In this document: piece by piece, positions 8,214-17,784 of the stretch
How positions within the stretch are numbered: the first letter of the stretch is position 1
Layout of the letters: every line of letters begins with the position of its first letter
The notes under the pieces: generated by a model
Seen by the model: only the letters and a program-made list of their open reading frames with translations
What the model was told of the DNA's origin: nothing
Database searches by the model: none
Assembly: GCA_023412915.1 (NCBI GenBank)
Contig: JAEZRE010000004.1
Coordinates: forward strand, 149,617-213,616
Length of the DNA: 64,000 bases
Origin: Bacillota bacterium
GTDB lineage: Bacteria > Bacillota > Clostridia > Acetivibrionales > DTU013
Direction of reading: 5' to 3'
Position numbers and translations under genes: made by a program

Positions 8214-9293
8214 TTACGGATCCTTATCGGAGCCTTTAATGGAGGTTTCGTCGTTGGATGCAGGTTTAGTTGTACTCTTTGACGGCGTTGACTTCTTAGG
8301 CTCGTCTGCCAGTGTTCTGCTGTTGGCGTAAGCTTTGGCCAGGTCTCTGTCGATTTCCACAAAACTGTCCTTGCCGATGAAGCTTTCTTCCATTATTTTT
8401 CTCGTAGCAGGTATATCGCACAGCCAGTACCAGGGCGAACCGTCGTAGGTGGTACCCGGCATCGGGATGAAGCTGAGATTTTCGGTCTTGAATTTTCCTA
8501 TATAGCCGGTCATTTTTATCACTTCATTAAGCGAAAGATTAGTCTCGATATTTGCAAATACAGTGTTTATGACGCTGGTCAGCTTCGGCAGATATTGAAT
8601 GTTGAGCTTTTGGCGCATAATTTCCTTGATGAAATTCTGCTGTGCCTCGGTTCTCTTCAAGTCGCTTCCGTCATAATATTCCTTTAATTCCTTCGTCCAC
8701 TTGTTGGGCTTGCGGAAACGTACAAATTGTTCGGCCTCGGAACCGTTCAATGTCTGCTGGCCCTTTTTCAGGTGAATATGGAGGTTCTGGGTGGGATCGT
8801 CATAGTTGAGATTCGCCGGTACATAGATATTCACTCCTCCAAGCAGATCGATGATATCTCTGAAAGCAGTCGTATCGACGAAGATATAATATTTGATGTT
8901 CACGTCAAGCAGTTCCGAAACCGTTTGTACGGCCAACTCGGTACCTCCGTGCGGGAAGGCAAAATTAATCTTGCGGATCTGGCCTTCGATTTTGACCTTG
9001 GTATCGCGCGGGATGGACATTATATTGATCTTACAGGTAACGGGATCAAAGTTGAGCAGCATTATGGTATCGGAATTTTTATTGACCTTGTCGCCGCCCA
9101 TCAGCAATACGTTAAAGGGATCCTTGCTCTGGAGCAGCGGTTGGAGGATGTTGTTCACGGAATTGCCAGACGCTGCGACCGTGTTGCTGTTCTTGTAGTA
9201 GTTATTTACATAATATAATATGCCTATACCGGAAATGAATAATACTATCGAAACGACGATAGTCATGTTGAAGTAAAATTTTCTCGAGTCCAT
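8214..9293 (-). CDS. LytR-CpsA-Psr (LCP) family cell-wall glycopolymer ligase
   Basis: A 359-residue membrane-anchored protein. One transmembrane segment (~11-29) is followed by an extracytoplasmic LCP domain (~60-270). Visible motifs are NVLLMGGD, NSDTIMLLNFDP, MSIPRDTKV and the Arg-containing VRFRKP/DLKRTEAQQNFI region that contacts the lipid pyrophosphate. LCP enzymes attach teichoic acids or capsular glycans to peptidoglycan. The C-terminal ~35 residues are a Ser/Thr/Lys/Pro-rich tail. It lies downstream of the recombinase gene with a 171-bp gap holding its own promoter candidate. The polymer substrate is unknown; a WecA/TagO-like enzyme at ~27 kb could supply such glycans. Confidence 0.9.
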   Translation of the reverse strand: MDSRKFYFNMTIVVSIVLFISGIGILYYVNNYYKNSNTVAASGNSVNNILQPLLQSKDPFNVLLMGGDKVNKNSDTIMLLNFDPVTCKINIMSIPRDTKVKIEGQIRKINFAFPHGGTELAVQTVSELLDVNIKYYIFVDTTAFRDIIDLLGGVNIYVPANLNYDDPTQNLHIHLKKGQQTLNGSEAEQFVRFRKPNKWTKELKEYYDGSDLKRTEAQQNFIKEIMRQKLNIQYLPKLTSVINTVFANIETNLSLNEVIKMTGYIGKFKTENLSFIPMPGTTYDGSPWYWLCDIPATRKIMEESFIGKDSFVEIDRDLAKAYANSRTLADEPKKSTPSKSTTKPASNDETSIKGSDKDP

Positions 9294-9367
9294 TTATAAT
9301 AACCTCATAATCTCAATTCATCAAAATACACATGATATTTGACTGCGACAGGAGCGCCGAGGTTCCT

Positions 9368-9396
9368 GAATTAAAGCCCGAAAGGCCGCAAGTCAA
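9368..9396 (-). promoter_or_regulatory. Candidate promoter of the LCP gene
   Basis: On the minus strand, TTGACT (9396-9391) and TAATTC (9373-9368) are spaced 17 bp, about 75 bp before the LCP start. Confidence 0.35.
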
Positions 9397-9464
9397 AAAT
9401 ATCAATAACTATATCATTATAATTAACTTTTTAATATAAGTAAATATTGGATTTTTGGATTATG

Positions 9465-10469
9465 TTACCTAATTTCACCTGAATTATCGGCCTCTTTTAC
9501 ATCCTTGCTGAAATTTGCAAGGGGATTGCTGTCCACGGCGTTTCTCAGCTGTTTGCTGTCGAGGTGGGTATAGATCTGCGTGGTTGAGATGCTTTCATGC
9601 CCGAGAAGCTCCTGGAGCGAACGTATATCGACGTTTCCATACTTATACATCAATGTGGCCGCCGTATGTCTCAGTTTGTGCGTGGAGTAGCGTTCCGGAT
9701 CGAGACCGGCCGCCCGGATATACTTCTTTACGATCTTTTGTACGGATTCCTTGCTGATCCGCTGTCTGCGTTCGCTTATAAACAGGGCGTTACGGTCCTT
9801 CAACGCGTTTGCCGGCCTCACCTTCATATAAGCCTCCAACGCGCTGATGCAAGCCTGGTTCAGAGGTATGCTGCGTTCCTTGTCGCCTTTTCCAATAACC
9901 GTCAGTGTCGTACTTTTTATATTATTGAGATTGATACCAACAAGTTCGGATAAACGCAAGCCGCAGTTGAGGAAAATAGTGATGATCGCATAATCGCGCT
10001 CTGTAAACTGTCCGTCTACAGCATTCAACAACTGCTTGCTTTCCTCTATATTCAGGTATCTCGGCAGACGCTTAAGAATTTTAGGCGATTCCAACTCGGC
10101 CGCGGGATTTGTGTCCAGCAGCTTAGCTTTAAAAGTGAGGTATTTGAAAAACGATTTGAGGCTTGCGACTTTTCTAGCTCTCGCATACGAAGAATTGTCG
10201 CGGTTGTTGCTGACATAAGCCATATAAGCGTAAAGATCGCTCAACGTAACAGTTTTAATGAATGGGAGGTCCACATCGGTTATCTGTATAGCTTCGAAGT
10301 CTGTTTTTTTATCTACTAGATTTCTTTGAAGCTTCATGAAGCGCATAAAAACACGCAGGTCGTAAAAATAGACCTGAACGGTATTCAAGGACTTACCTTT
10401 AATAGTTTGCATATAGCTCAGGAAATCTTTCAATACGGGAGGCATCTCGAACTCATTTATATTTTTCAT
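9465..10469 (-). CDS. Tyrosine recombinase, XerC/XerD-like
   Basis: A 334-residue site-specific recombinase. The N-terminal SAM-like DNA-binding domain (~10-135) precedes a catalytic domain with the full R-K-H-R-H-Y set. These are Arg in NCGLRLSELVG, Lys in VIGKGDKERSIPL, HKLRHTAATLMYK (H and R), LLGHESISTTQIYTH (H), and the nucleophile Tyr in that last motif. Such enzymes either resolve chromosome dimers or are domesticated integrases. No phage or integron genes flank it, which favours a housekeeping Xer-type role. The 297-bp divergent gap upstream separates it from the sugar-transport operon. Confidence 0.88.
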   Translation of the reverse strand: MKNINEFEMPPVLKDFLSYMQTIKGKSLNTVQVYFYDLRVFMRFMKLQRNLVDKKTDFEAIQITDVDLPFIKTVTLSDLYAYMAYVSNNRDNSSYARARKVASLKSFFKYLTFKAKLLDTNPAAELESPKILKRLPRYLNIEESKQLLNAVDGQFTERDYAIITIFLNCGLRLSELVGINLNNIKSTTLTVIGKGDKERSIPLNQACISALEAYMKVRPANALKDRNALFISERRQRISKESVQKIVKKYIRAAGLDPERYSTHKLRHTAATLMYKYGNVDIRSLQELLGHESISTTQIYTHLDSKQLRNAVDSNPLANFSKDVKEADNSGEIR

Positions 10470-10660
10470 ATATAAAACCTCTGTAAAATGATCGTCATTT
10501 ATAATTATACCTTTTTCAATTAAAACGGTAAATGCTGCATTATTTTATAAAACTACTCTCAATTAAAGTCGGGCTGTATGGATTAAATCCCTGAAACGCA
10601 CGCCAAAATAGGTTTGCACGGTACAGTATCAAAATGTATGCATCAAATCAAAACTGATAA

Positions 10661-10688
10661 TTGTAATCAAAATAGATGCAATTATAAT
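10661..10688 (+). promoter_or_regulatory. Candidate promoter of the CUT1 transport operon
   Basis: TTGTAA (10661-10666) and a consensus TATAAT (10683-10688) are separated by 16 bp, about 80 bp upstream of the first permease. The rest of the 297-bp gap (10470-10766) is AT-rich and shows nothing else clear. Confidence 0.55.
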
Positions 10689-10766
10689 CAAATTATAGAT
10701 ATCCGGCATACAAAAGTTTCCAGAACACGATATAAAAAAATAATGGTGGAAAAAGGAGATCGCAAT

Positions 10767-11729
10767 ATGCATGACTCTGTAGTTACTTCTGCGCCTTTTT
10801 CAGGTCTGAGCAGGCAAACAAAAGGAAGGAAGCTTTTACAGTATATAAAAAATAATTGGATGCTATATTTATTACTGTTGCTTCCCTTTGCGTACTTTGC
10901 AGTTTTTAAGTATGCGCCTATGTATGGGGTACTCATTGCTTTTAAAAACTATAATATATTTGACGGAGTATGGGCCAGTCCATGGAATAACTTCGATACC
11001 TTTAAAGAAATCTTCGCGATGCCTGATTTCTGGAATGCATTGAGAAATACCTTCGTATTGAATGCGCTTGACCTGGTCGTCGGTTTTCCGGCGCCGATAA
11101 TTCTGGCGATAATACTGGGTGAAATCAGGCTTATGTGGTTCAAACGAACTACCCAGACGATTCTATACCTTCCTCATTTCTTATCCTGGGTCATTATAGG
11201 CAGTATGGCCCTGCAGCTTTTCGCACCTGAGTCGGGGCTTGTCAATATGGCGCTTAACAAAATCGGGATTTCTTCAATTCCGTTTTTAAATGACAAGTAC
11301 ATGTGGATCGTCACTTATGTTGTTCTGGGATTATGGCAGAGTATCGGCTGGAACACTATCCTTTATCTCGCGGCTATAACGGGTATCAACCCGGAATTGT
11401 ATGAAGCAGCGGAAATGGACGGCGCAGGAAGGCTCCGCAGGATATGGCACGTCACGCTTCCGGGCATCAGATCAACGATTGTCATACTGCTGATACTGGC
11501 TGTAGGAAGGATGACACAGATAAGTTTCGACAGGCCGTACGTATTGTCCAACTTTTTTGTCATGGAAACGGCTGATGTTATAAGTACTTTTGTTTACAGA
11601 TTGGGCATACAGAATTTCCAATACTCCATAGCAACTGCCGTAGGGCTGTTCCAGTCGGTTGTAGGCTTGATATTCCTGCTGGCTACCAATTATATAGCAG
11701 ATAAGTTCGGAGAGCAGGGAATATGGTAA
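10767..11729 (+). CDS. CUT1-family ABC transporter permease (LplB/YteP-like)
   Basis: A 320-residue inner-membrane permease of a carbohydrate ABC importer. A basic N-terminus is followed by about six hydrophobic segments, starting with MLYLLLLLPFAYFAVFKYAPMY. The EAA coupling loop is at EAAEMDGAGRLRRIWHVTLPG, which contacts the ATPase. The frame is open from 10614, but AAGGAG 8 bases ahead of the ATG at 10767 decides the start. The pattern matches LplB/YteP permeases for oligosaccharides such as pectin or xylan fragments. No ATPase is encoded here, so a shared MsmK-type ATPase elsewhere is likely. Confidence 0.9.
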   Translation: MHDSVVTSAPFSGLSRQTKGRKLLQYIKNNWMLYLLLLLPFAYFAVFKYAPMYGVLIAFKNYNIFDGVWASPWNNFDTFKEIFAMPDFWNALRNTFVLNALDLVVGFPAPIILAIILGEIRLMWFKRTTQTILYLPHFLSWVIIGSMALQLFAPESGLVNMALNKIGISSIPFLNDKYMWIVTYVVLGLWQSIGWNTILYLAAITGINPELYEAAEMDGAGRLRRIWHVTLPGIRSTIVILLILAVGRMTQISFDRPYVLSNFFVMETADVISTFVYRLGIQNFQYSIATAVGLFQSVVGLIFLLATNYIADKFGEQGIW

Positions 11730-11770
11730 AAGTCCATACAAATATCGACTAAAATGGAGGGGGTAACAAA

Positions 11771-12643
11771 ATGGTAATCGGTAAAAAAGATAAGGCTTTT
11801 GATGGTTTATTAATATTTACTATTTCTTTCCTATCGGTATTATGCATCTTGCCCTTGATCTATCTTATAGCTGTATCGCTCAGTTCCAGCGAGGCAGTAT
11901 TGACCAGAAGCGTGTTCCTGTTTCCCGTGGATGCTAATCTGGGCGCATACAAGGCCGTGTTCGGAGACAAGGGAATAGTAAATTCTATGATATTTACAGT
12001 GTGGCTGACTATTCTCTGTGCTGCCGGCAGTATCCTGATCACAATTTTTGCGGCATATCCTCTTACAAAGAAGAAACTCAAGGGAAGAAACTTCTTTCTG
12101 GTGATGATCGTTATCACGATGTATTTCAGCGGGGGTATGATCCCGGAATATCTGCTCGTCAAGAATATTGGGCTCACAGATAAAGTTCCTGCGTTAATTA
12201 TCCCGTATATGCTGAGCGCATTCAACCTGATCGTACTCAAGAGCTTTTTCAGCAGTATTCCCGATAGCTTTGAAGAATCCGCATACCTTGACGGTGCTAA
12301 TCATATTACGATTCTTTTTAAAATAATTTTACCTCTGTCAAAAGCTGCCATAGCCACACTGACACTATTTTATGCAGTCGGCCGCTGGAATGGTTTTCAG
12401 GATGCTCTTATGTTTATAAGCAAACCTAATCTGTATCCATTGCAACTTAAGCTGTATATGCTGGTTTACAATAACCAGATGTCGGAGGTGGCAATCGTGG
12501 AAGGCTCGTCATCCGCGGCAATTCCGTCGGAAAACCTGAAAGCCGCGGCCGTAATGCTGGCAACAATCCCGATAGTATGCGTATATCCGTTTTTGCAGCG
12601 ATATTTCATATCAGGCGTCACAATAGGTGCAATTAAAGGTTAA
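11771..12643 (+). CDS. CUT1-family ABC transporter permease (LplC/YtcP-like)
   Basis: A 290-residue second permease of the same importer. About six transmembrane segments are visible, with the EAA-type loop at EESAYLDGANHITILFKIILPL and the C-terminal YFISGVTIGAIKG ending typical of the LplC/YtcP group. It follows the first permease by 41 bp with a strong GGAGGGGG site. Together they should form the heterodimeric channel that receives sugar from the binding protein encoded downstream. Confidence 0.9.
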   Translation: MVIGKKDKAFDGLLIFTISFLSVLCILPLIYLIAVSLSSSEAVLTRSVFLFPVDANLGAYKAVFGDKGIVNSMIFTVWLTILCAAGSILITIFAAYPLTKKKLKGRNFFLVMIVITMYFSGGMIPEYLLVKNIGLTDKVPALIIPYMLSAFNLIVLKSFFSSIPDSFEESAYLDGANHITILFKIILPLSKAAIATLTLFYAVGRWNGFQDALMFISKPNLYPLQLKLYMLVYNNQMSEVAIVEGSSSAAIPSENLKAAAVMLATIPIVCVYPFLQRYFISGVTIGAIKG

Positions 12644-12683
12644 GTAATTATTTAAAATTGACATAATGAAAAGGAGAATTTTT

Positions 12684-13115
12684 ATGAAAGCAAAAAGAGT
12701 TTTGAGCATATGTCTGGCTGCCACGGTTATAATTTTTTCATTTACCGCCTGCGGACAAAGTTCGTCGGAGGTGATAGCACTCGATGAACAATCTGCAGAA
12801 AAGCAGGCTGATACGATGCCTGTAAAGGAAGTGGTTACACAGGAACTGGCCGTACAGGATACAAATGCAGTTGCTGCCGATTTGACAGGCAACTGGACGG
12901 ACACATCCGACGACTCCAGGTATGTCACTATAACGCAAGACGGTGATAAATACTTTTATGAGGATAACGAGGGCAAACTGCCGGCCGAATACAAGGATGG
13001 GGCGCTGGAAGTAAAGATATCCGATTCAGAAACCGCTAAGGTATATCTCGATAAATCGACAGGTCATCTGACGCTGGTATATCAAGACAATATCTCCGAA
13101 TTTAAAAAGAAATAA
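12684..13115 (+). CDS. Small secreted lipoprotein in the sugar-transport operon
   Basis: A 143-residue predicted lipoprotein. A basic start (MKAKRV), a hydrophobic stretch and a lipobox-like FTAC with the acylated Cys at ~22 are followed by a polar linker. A compact beta-rich domain (~70-143) begins TGNWTDTSDDSRYVTI, reminiscent of lipocalin-like META/DUF folds. AAAAGGAGA 7-8 bases before 12684 favours this start over the in-frame ATG at 12666. Its position between permease and binding protein is unusual. It may assist ligand capture at the membrane, but no function can be assigned. Confidence 0.7.
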   Translation: MKAKRVLSICLAATVIIFSFTACGQSSSEVIALDEQSAEKQADTMPVKEVVTQELAVQDTNAVAADLTGNWTDTSDDSRYVTITQDGDKYFYEDNEGKLPAEYKDGALEVKISDSETAKVYLDKSTGHLTLVYQDNISEFKKK

Positions 13116-13274
13116 GGGATGCAATCAAATTTGAGCAGCTTTCCAGGTATTTAACCGGAATAGTATTTCATCAATGGATCGGGAGGGGGTGTACGGTTGG
13201 TTGTGAGAGATTTTCCGCAAGTACTGGAGAGCGGCCTGGTAATAAAGTAAAAATAATTTAACAGGAGGTTTGAA

Positions 13275-15101
13275 ATGAAGAAGATTGTTTCTCTGATATT
13301 ATGCATTGGTATCATTTTATCAATGGGCATATCCGCAATGGCAATCTCGTCTGTCAAAATCACCGGCATCAAAGTTGACAAGACCAACCTCTCATTGGAG
13401 GTTGGAGGCTCGCATACTTTGAAAATCACATACTCTCCGGCAAATACGACGCAAAAGTTCCTGACCTTTACTACAAGCAATGCGAATGTTGCGTCCATAA
13501 ACAAGGATGGCAAGATCGTTGCAGTAGGAGCAGGAAAAGCCGTTATAACCGTTACGAGCAATAGTAACAGCGGCATTTCGGCGAAGGTTAACGTAACAGT
13601 AACAAGGGCAAAACCTGTAACATTGAGAATTGAAGTATATGACAGGGGAAACGCGGGCGGTACTCCTCCTGACAATAATTACTGGACAAAATGGATCCAG
13701 GCTAATTATGGTGATAAAAACAATGTCACCATTAAGTTTGAAACATCCCCGAGGTTCGACAACAATGCTAAGCTTCAGATGTGGATGGCTGCCGGAACAT
13801 CTCCCGATCTCTGCTATACTAACGAGCTCGAACCCGTAAACAATTTCATCAATACCGGAGGACTTGCACCTCTCGATGATGCGTTGAACAAGTACGGAGC
13901 ACAGCTTAAGGAATTCCTCGGTCCGGATATTCTTGCAAAGGGAATAAGCGTTAAAGACGGAAAGCGTTATGTAATCAGAGCAAAAAGAGCTGTTGACGCC
14001 AATGAAGCAAGCTGGATAAGGAAGGATTGGCTTGACAAGCTTGGTCTGCCGATGCCCGATACCACTACCGAGTGGTACGACGCCATGAAGGCTTTCAAGG
14101 AAAAGAATCCAGACCGTGTAGGCCAGGTAGTACCTTTTGTAATGAACTATGACGTGGGCTGGAGAGCCAACAATCTCATCGAATCCTTCAAGACCGACAA
14201 GTCCGATATATCTCGTTATGTATATAACGGAAGGTACCTGCAGGTGTTTGCTCCGGGTGTCAAGGATGCTATAAAGTTCCTCAACAAGATGTATAATGAA
14301 GGTCTGATAAGCAAGGAATTCCCCTTGGATCAGGGAGAAAACGGCATATGGACTTCTGATATGATCAACGGTTACGGCGGATTTATCATCCACAACTACG
14401 ATTATCCGCTAAGAGGACCCATACCGGGAATTGTCACAAACCTGAAGGCCAAGTACCCCAAGGCGCAGTTGGTTCCGTGCGATCCTTTCACGGACAAGGA
14501 CGGGAAACATACAAAAAGACTTCAGGATATAGCAGGTATACAGATGTTCGTACCGAGAACAAGTGCAAACAAGGTCAACGATGTAATCAAGTATCTAAAC
14601 TGGATGTCCGATCCTGATGTTCTGTTCTTCCTGCAATACGGAGAAGAAGGAAAGAACCATACGATGGAAAACGGCATTCCGAAGGTTGTCGTAGCAACTG
14701 GTGAAACCGTAATGAACTCTGCAAACAATATCGACTATACCATGATAGTCAACCAGGTTGTCGGCAAAACCAAGGAAGATACAATGAAACGCAATTCCCT
14801 CACATATCCCGGGGATTTCCAGCAGCTCTTTATCGATGCTTGGAAACTCGGTATATCCGATGCCTATATGCCGCCAGAAAACTCACTACCTGATAACGAA
14901 AGACCGGAAGCGGATGCAAAATATGGAAATGCAATAGCCAATAAAACCAATACCTTCTATGCCATGACAATAACCTGCAAACCTGCGGATTTTGACAGGG
15001 TATGGCAGGAACAGTCCAGATCTCTTCTAAGGGCAGGCGCCAACCAGATGATAACTGAGAGAAGAGCTTTGTGGCTGAGATTACACCCGAATCAGAAATA
15101 A
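13275..15101 (+). CDS. Extracellular solute-binding protein with N-terminal Big_2 domain
   Basis: A 608-residue exported protein. A signal peptide (1-~24, ending AMA) has no lipobox cysteine. Residues ~26-112 form a bacterial Ig-like (Big_2) domain: VKITGIKVDKTNLSLEVGGS, then a TSNANVASINKDGKIVAVGAG block and TVTVT. From ~115 to the end it is a family 1 solute-binding protein (LQMWMAAGTSPDL, WIRKDWLDKLGLPMPDTTTEW) like those of LplA/YtcQ. It presumably delivers oligosaccharides to the two permeases. Big_2 usually anchors proteins to cell-wall or surface components, so this domain may replace the lipid anchor. Confidence 0.85.
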   Translation: MKKIVSLILCIGIILSMGISAMAISSVKITGIKVDKTNLSLEVGGSHTLKITYSPANTTQKFLTFTTSNANVASINKDGKIVAVGAGKAVITVTSNSNSGISAKVNVTVTRAKPVTLRIEVYDRGNAGGTPPDNNYWTKWIQANYGDKNNVTIKFETSPRFDNNAKLQMWMAAGTSPDLCYTNELEPVNNFINTGGLAPLDDALNKYGAQLKEFLGPDILAKGISVKDGKRYVIRAKRAVDANEASWIRKDWLDKLGLPMPDTTTEWYDAMKAFKEKNPDRVGQVVPFVMNYDVGWRANNLIESFKTDKSDISRYVYNGRYLQVFAPGVKDAIKFLNKMYNEGLISKEFPLDQGENGIWTSDMINGYGGFIIHNYDYPLRGPIPGIVTNLKAKYPKAQLVPCDPFTDKDGKHTKRLQDIAGIQMFVPRTSANKVNDVIKYLNWMSDPDVLFFLQYGEEGKNHTMENGIPKVVVATGETVMNSANNIDYTMIVNQVVGKTKEDTMKRNSLTYPGDFQQLFIDAWKLGISDAYMPPENSLPDNERPEADAKYGNAIANKTNTFYAMTITCKPADFDRVWQEQSRSLLRAGANQMITERRALWLRLHPNQK

Positions 15102-15179
15102 TTTCAGCCAGGCATTGTTGCAGTTTAATTTGTCCAATTACAAACAACAAAAATACCCTCTTGTTGATTGTTTGGGAAA

Positions 15180-15214
15180 GGGAAAACGAAGGACTTCAAG
15201 TCCTTCGTTTTCCC
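15180..15214 (+). terminator. Perfect 17-bp hairpin after the transport operon
   Basis: GGGAAAACGAAGGACTT (15180-15196) and its exact complement (15198-15214) are separated by one base, 78 bp after the binding-protein stop. The tail is only AATATTTACT, so termination may be partial. It separates the operon from the regulator. Confidence 0.7.
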
Positions 15215-15277
15215 AATATTTACTGTTATAATTAAGATAAGCCAATATACGTAAATATGATTAACTGAAGGGGCACT

Positions 15278-17596
15278 ATGAAAAATAAATCCTTGTTTTT
15301 CAAATTGTTTATATTGCTTATACTTTTTATCACTGTTCCGGTAATAATTATTTCAAGCATCATCAACTATCGCATGACCAATTATTCGGTGGATGCGATC
15401 GGCAAAACTGCCGTGAGCAAATTAAAGGCTATGGAAAAACTGACGATAATGACATCTGACAGTTTGGCACAACGTGCGCTTGAATTGACAACGGATGATG
15501 CAATGGATAGCCTTACCGGAATAGGTAAATATGACGAAGTGACTTCAAATCCGGATGATATAGTTAAACTGCTCGAGATCCAGAATAAGCTTAATAATCT
15601 GGCAGGCTCTATAGCGTCGCTTCATTCGGTTTATCTGTATATAGACAATTCGGACATTATCATGACTTCAAATATGGGAACCATGGACATTGGCCGTTTT
15701 GCGGATACTTTATGGATGAATGCCTATAACAATTTCAAGAATAATAATACCTCAACGAACTGGATGCCTACCAGGACTATAAAGCTTTCCAAGAACTCGG
15801 ACGAGCAATTCGGGATCTCCAATAATGTAATAACCTTTTTCTATGTTTTTACACCGTATACGACCTCAGTCAAAGGAGTCCTGGTTTTCAACATATATGA
15901 ATCCTATGTCAGGAAGATGGTCAACGACGGAAGCCTGCTGGACAACGGACACGTAAAGATAGTCAGTTCGGACGGCTTTGTGGTGTCTGATGAAGATGAA
16001 GCTGCGATTGGCGACAATATTGCATTTGATGATTATTTCATGAGAATAAGTCTGAACCCGTCGAACGAGGGCTATCTTTTCAGAAACAGCGGTGGGGAAA
16101 GGCAGCTGATATCATATTACAAATCCGGGTACAACAACTGGTTCTATCTGGGAGTATTCCAGGCAGACAGCCTTTTGTCCCAGTTCAACCAGAACAGGAC
16201 CTACGTTATTTTTATCTGTATATCTCTGATCATAGCCGGTATTTTGTTTTCCTATTTCATTTCAAAAAGGATCTACAATCCTTTGAATAAACTTATTAGA
16301 GATATAAGAGAAAAGAAAGGTATCGACATAACAAGCAGCGACAGTGAGATGGCCATCCTGGCAAAAGCTTACGAGAACCTGTCGAAGGACAGGGAAAGGC
16401 TTTCTCTCATAGCGGAACGAAAGGAAAGCAATAAAAATATTTATCTTCTAAACCTGCTTTCGGGCAAGAATGAGGAGTTCCTCGACAAAGAACTGACGGG
16501 GATCGATTTCGTCCACCCCGCGTATTTATGCGCTGTCATTGCCATAGACAGATTTTCGGATTTTGAAGCCACGTATTCCAAAGAACAGCGCGAATATATG
16601 CGGATGTTCATTCTAAAGATATCCGAAGAGCTTCTGAACAACGACAATTTAAAATGCGCAGGTATGACTTATGAAAAAAATAAGATCGCCTTGATCGTCA
16701 ATTATAAGCAAACTCCGGAAGATGAGCCTATTCCTGTTCTTATGGATATTTTTACACAAATCCGGAATGAAACCGCCAAGATCACCGATAATACCATTTC
16801 TGTCGGAATAGGCGGCTGCCAGGACTCGGTCGAGGGGATCGGCAGATCATTCGGCCAGGCGCAGGAGGCTCTCCTTTATAAGCTGATAAACGGTTATGGC
16901 AGCATCAACCTCTATAGTGAGAAACAAAATGTCACCTATTATTATCCTTTTGTCCAGGAAAAATACATACTGAATATTCTGAACGCAGGTACGAAGGAAC
17001 GGATCAGGGAAGTTATCGTGGAGTTGATACAGTATGTAAGGGACATCAACGGAATAGAATACGATAACGTTATCCATATTTTCAACCAGCTGATCGGGAA
17101 TACGATCAAGTATTTGCTGGAGGAACAGTGCAGCATCAGCATGATTTTCGGAAATAACTACAATATTTATACCGAGCTTTCGACCAAGGAGACGATAGAT
17201 GACGTGAAAGTCTGGCTGATCGGCATTTATTCGGAGATAGTCGATTATCTTGCGAGGAAACGCGACCAGACGAAAAACAGCTTCGAGTGCGCATTGGAGT
17301 ATATACACAAGAATTACAGGCAGGAGATCGATCTGAACAAAATGGCCGAATACGCCTGCGTCAGCTATTCATATTTAAGGAAAATATTCAGGAACGAGAC
17401 GGGCGAAAACATCATCAACTACATAAATAGTCTCAGGATCAACGAATCCAAGCGTCTTCTGCGTTCGACCAGCATGACTATCAAAGAAATATCGACGTCT
17501 CTGGGCTATAACAATATCCTGAGCTACGTCAGGTTCTTCAAGAAATACGAAGGCGTGACCCCCGGCGAATACCGGACCTCCAGCAAGCAGCTGTGA
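15278..17596 (+). CDS. Membrane-bound AraC-family regulator with extracellular sensor
   Basis: A 772-residue one-component regulator. TM1 (~8-30), an extracellular Cache-like sensor (~31-308), and TM2 (~309-331) are followed by a linker and a cytoplasmic region. The C-terminal AraC helix-turn-helix pair (~670-768) is marked by LNKMAEYACVSYSYLRKIF and IKEISTSLGYNNILSYVRFF. There is no histidine kinase domain. Such YesN-like membrane regulators in Clostridia and Paenibacillus sit beside CUT1 transporters and respond to the imported glycan. Here it follows the operon, so it most likely controls it. Confidence 0.88.
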   Translation: MKNKSLFFKLFILLILFITVPVIIISSIINYRMTNYSVDAIGKTAVSKLKAMEKLTIMTSDSLAQRALELTTDDAMDSLTGIGKYDEVTSNPDDIVKLLEIQNKLNNLAGSIASLHSVYLYIDNSDIIMTSNMGTMDIGRFADTLWMNAYNNFKNNNTSTNWMPTRTIKLSKNSDEQFGISNNVITFFYVFTPYTTSVKGVLVFNIYESYVRKMVNDGSLLDNGHVKIVSSDGFVVSDEDEAAIGDNIAFDDYFMRISLNPSNEGYLFRNSGGERQLISYYKSGYNNWFYLGVFQADSLLSQFNQNRTYVIFICISLIIAGILFSYFISKRIYNPLNKLIRDIREKKGIDITSSDSEMAILAKAYENLSKDRERLSLIAERKESNKNIYLLNLLSGKNEEFLDKELTGIDFVHPAYLCAVIAIDRFSDFEATYSKEQREYMRMFILKISEELLNNDNLKCAGMTYEKNKIALIVNYKQTPEDEPIPVLMDIFTQIRNETAKITDNTISVGIGGCQDSVEGIGRSFGQAQEALLYKLINGYGSINLYSEKQNVTYYYPFVQEKYILNILNAGTKERIREVIVELIQYVRDINGIEYDNVIHIFNQLIGNTIKYLLEEQCSISMIFGNNYNIYTELSTKETIDDVKVWLIGIYSEIVDYLARKRDQTKNSFECALEYIHKNYRQEIDLNKMAEYACVSYSYLRKIFRNETGENIINYINSLRINESKRLLRSTSMTIKEISTSLGYNNILSYVRFFKKYEGVTPGEYRTSSKQL

Positions 17597-17676
17597 ACAG
17601 GCCGGGTGATTCTGAATGTGGGGGAGTTGGGCTGTCTGTGCTATTATTTGAATAAGGTACACATATGCCGACTCAC

Positions 17677-17712
17677 TTGACTATTGCGGTTACATAATAT
17701 ACCATTAATGGT
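17677..17712 (+). promoter_or_regulatory. Candidate promoter/operator ahead of the cupin gene
   Basis: TTGACT (17677-17682) is followed by TATACC at 15-bp spacing and by the perfect 12-bp palindrome ACCATTAATGGT (17701-17712), about 70 bp before the cupin gene. The spacing is suboptimal, so this is tentative. Confidence 0.3.
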
Positions 17713-17784
17713 GTTGTATGAACAGTAACTAATTCTCTGTTATATGAAAACTTACGAATTTATTTAATAATCAAATCGGGGGTT

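Noticed and set aside
9465..10469. Integrase marking a mobile island
   Set aside because: No attachment-site repeats, tRNA, relaxase or phage genes are nearby; a Xer-type housekeeping recombinase is simpler.
13392..14393. A 333-codon open frame antisense to the solute-binding protein
   Set aside because: A shadow of the real gene; the sense strand has a signal peptide, known domains and a strong ribosome binding site.
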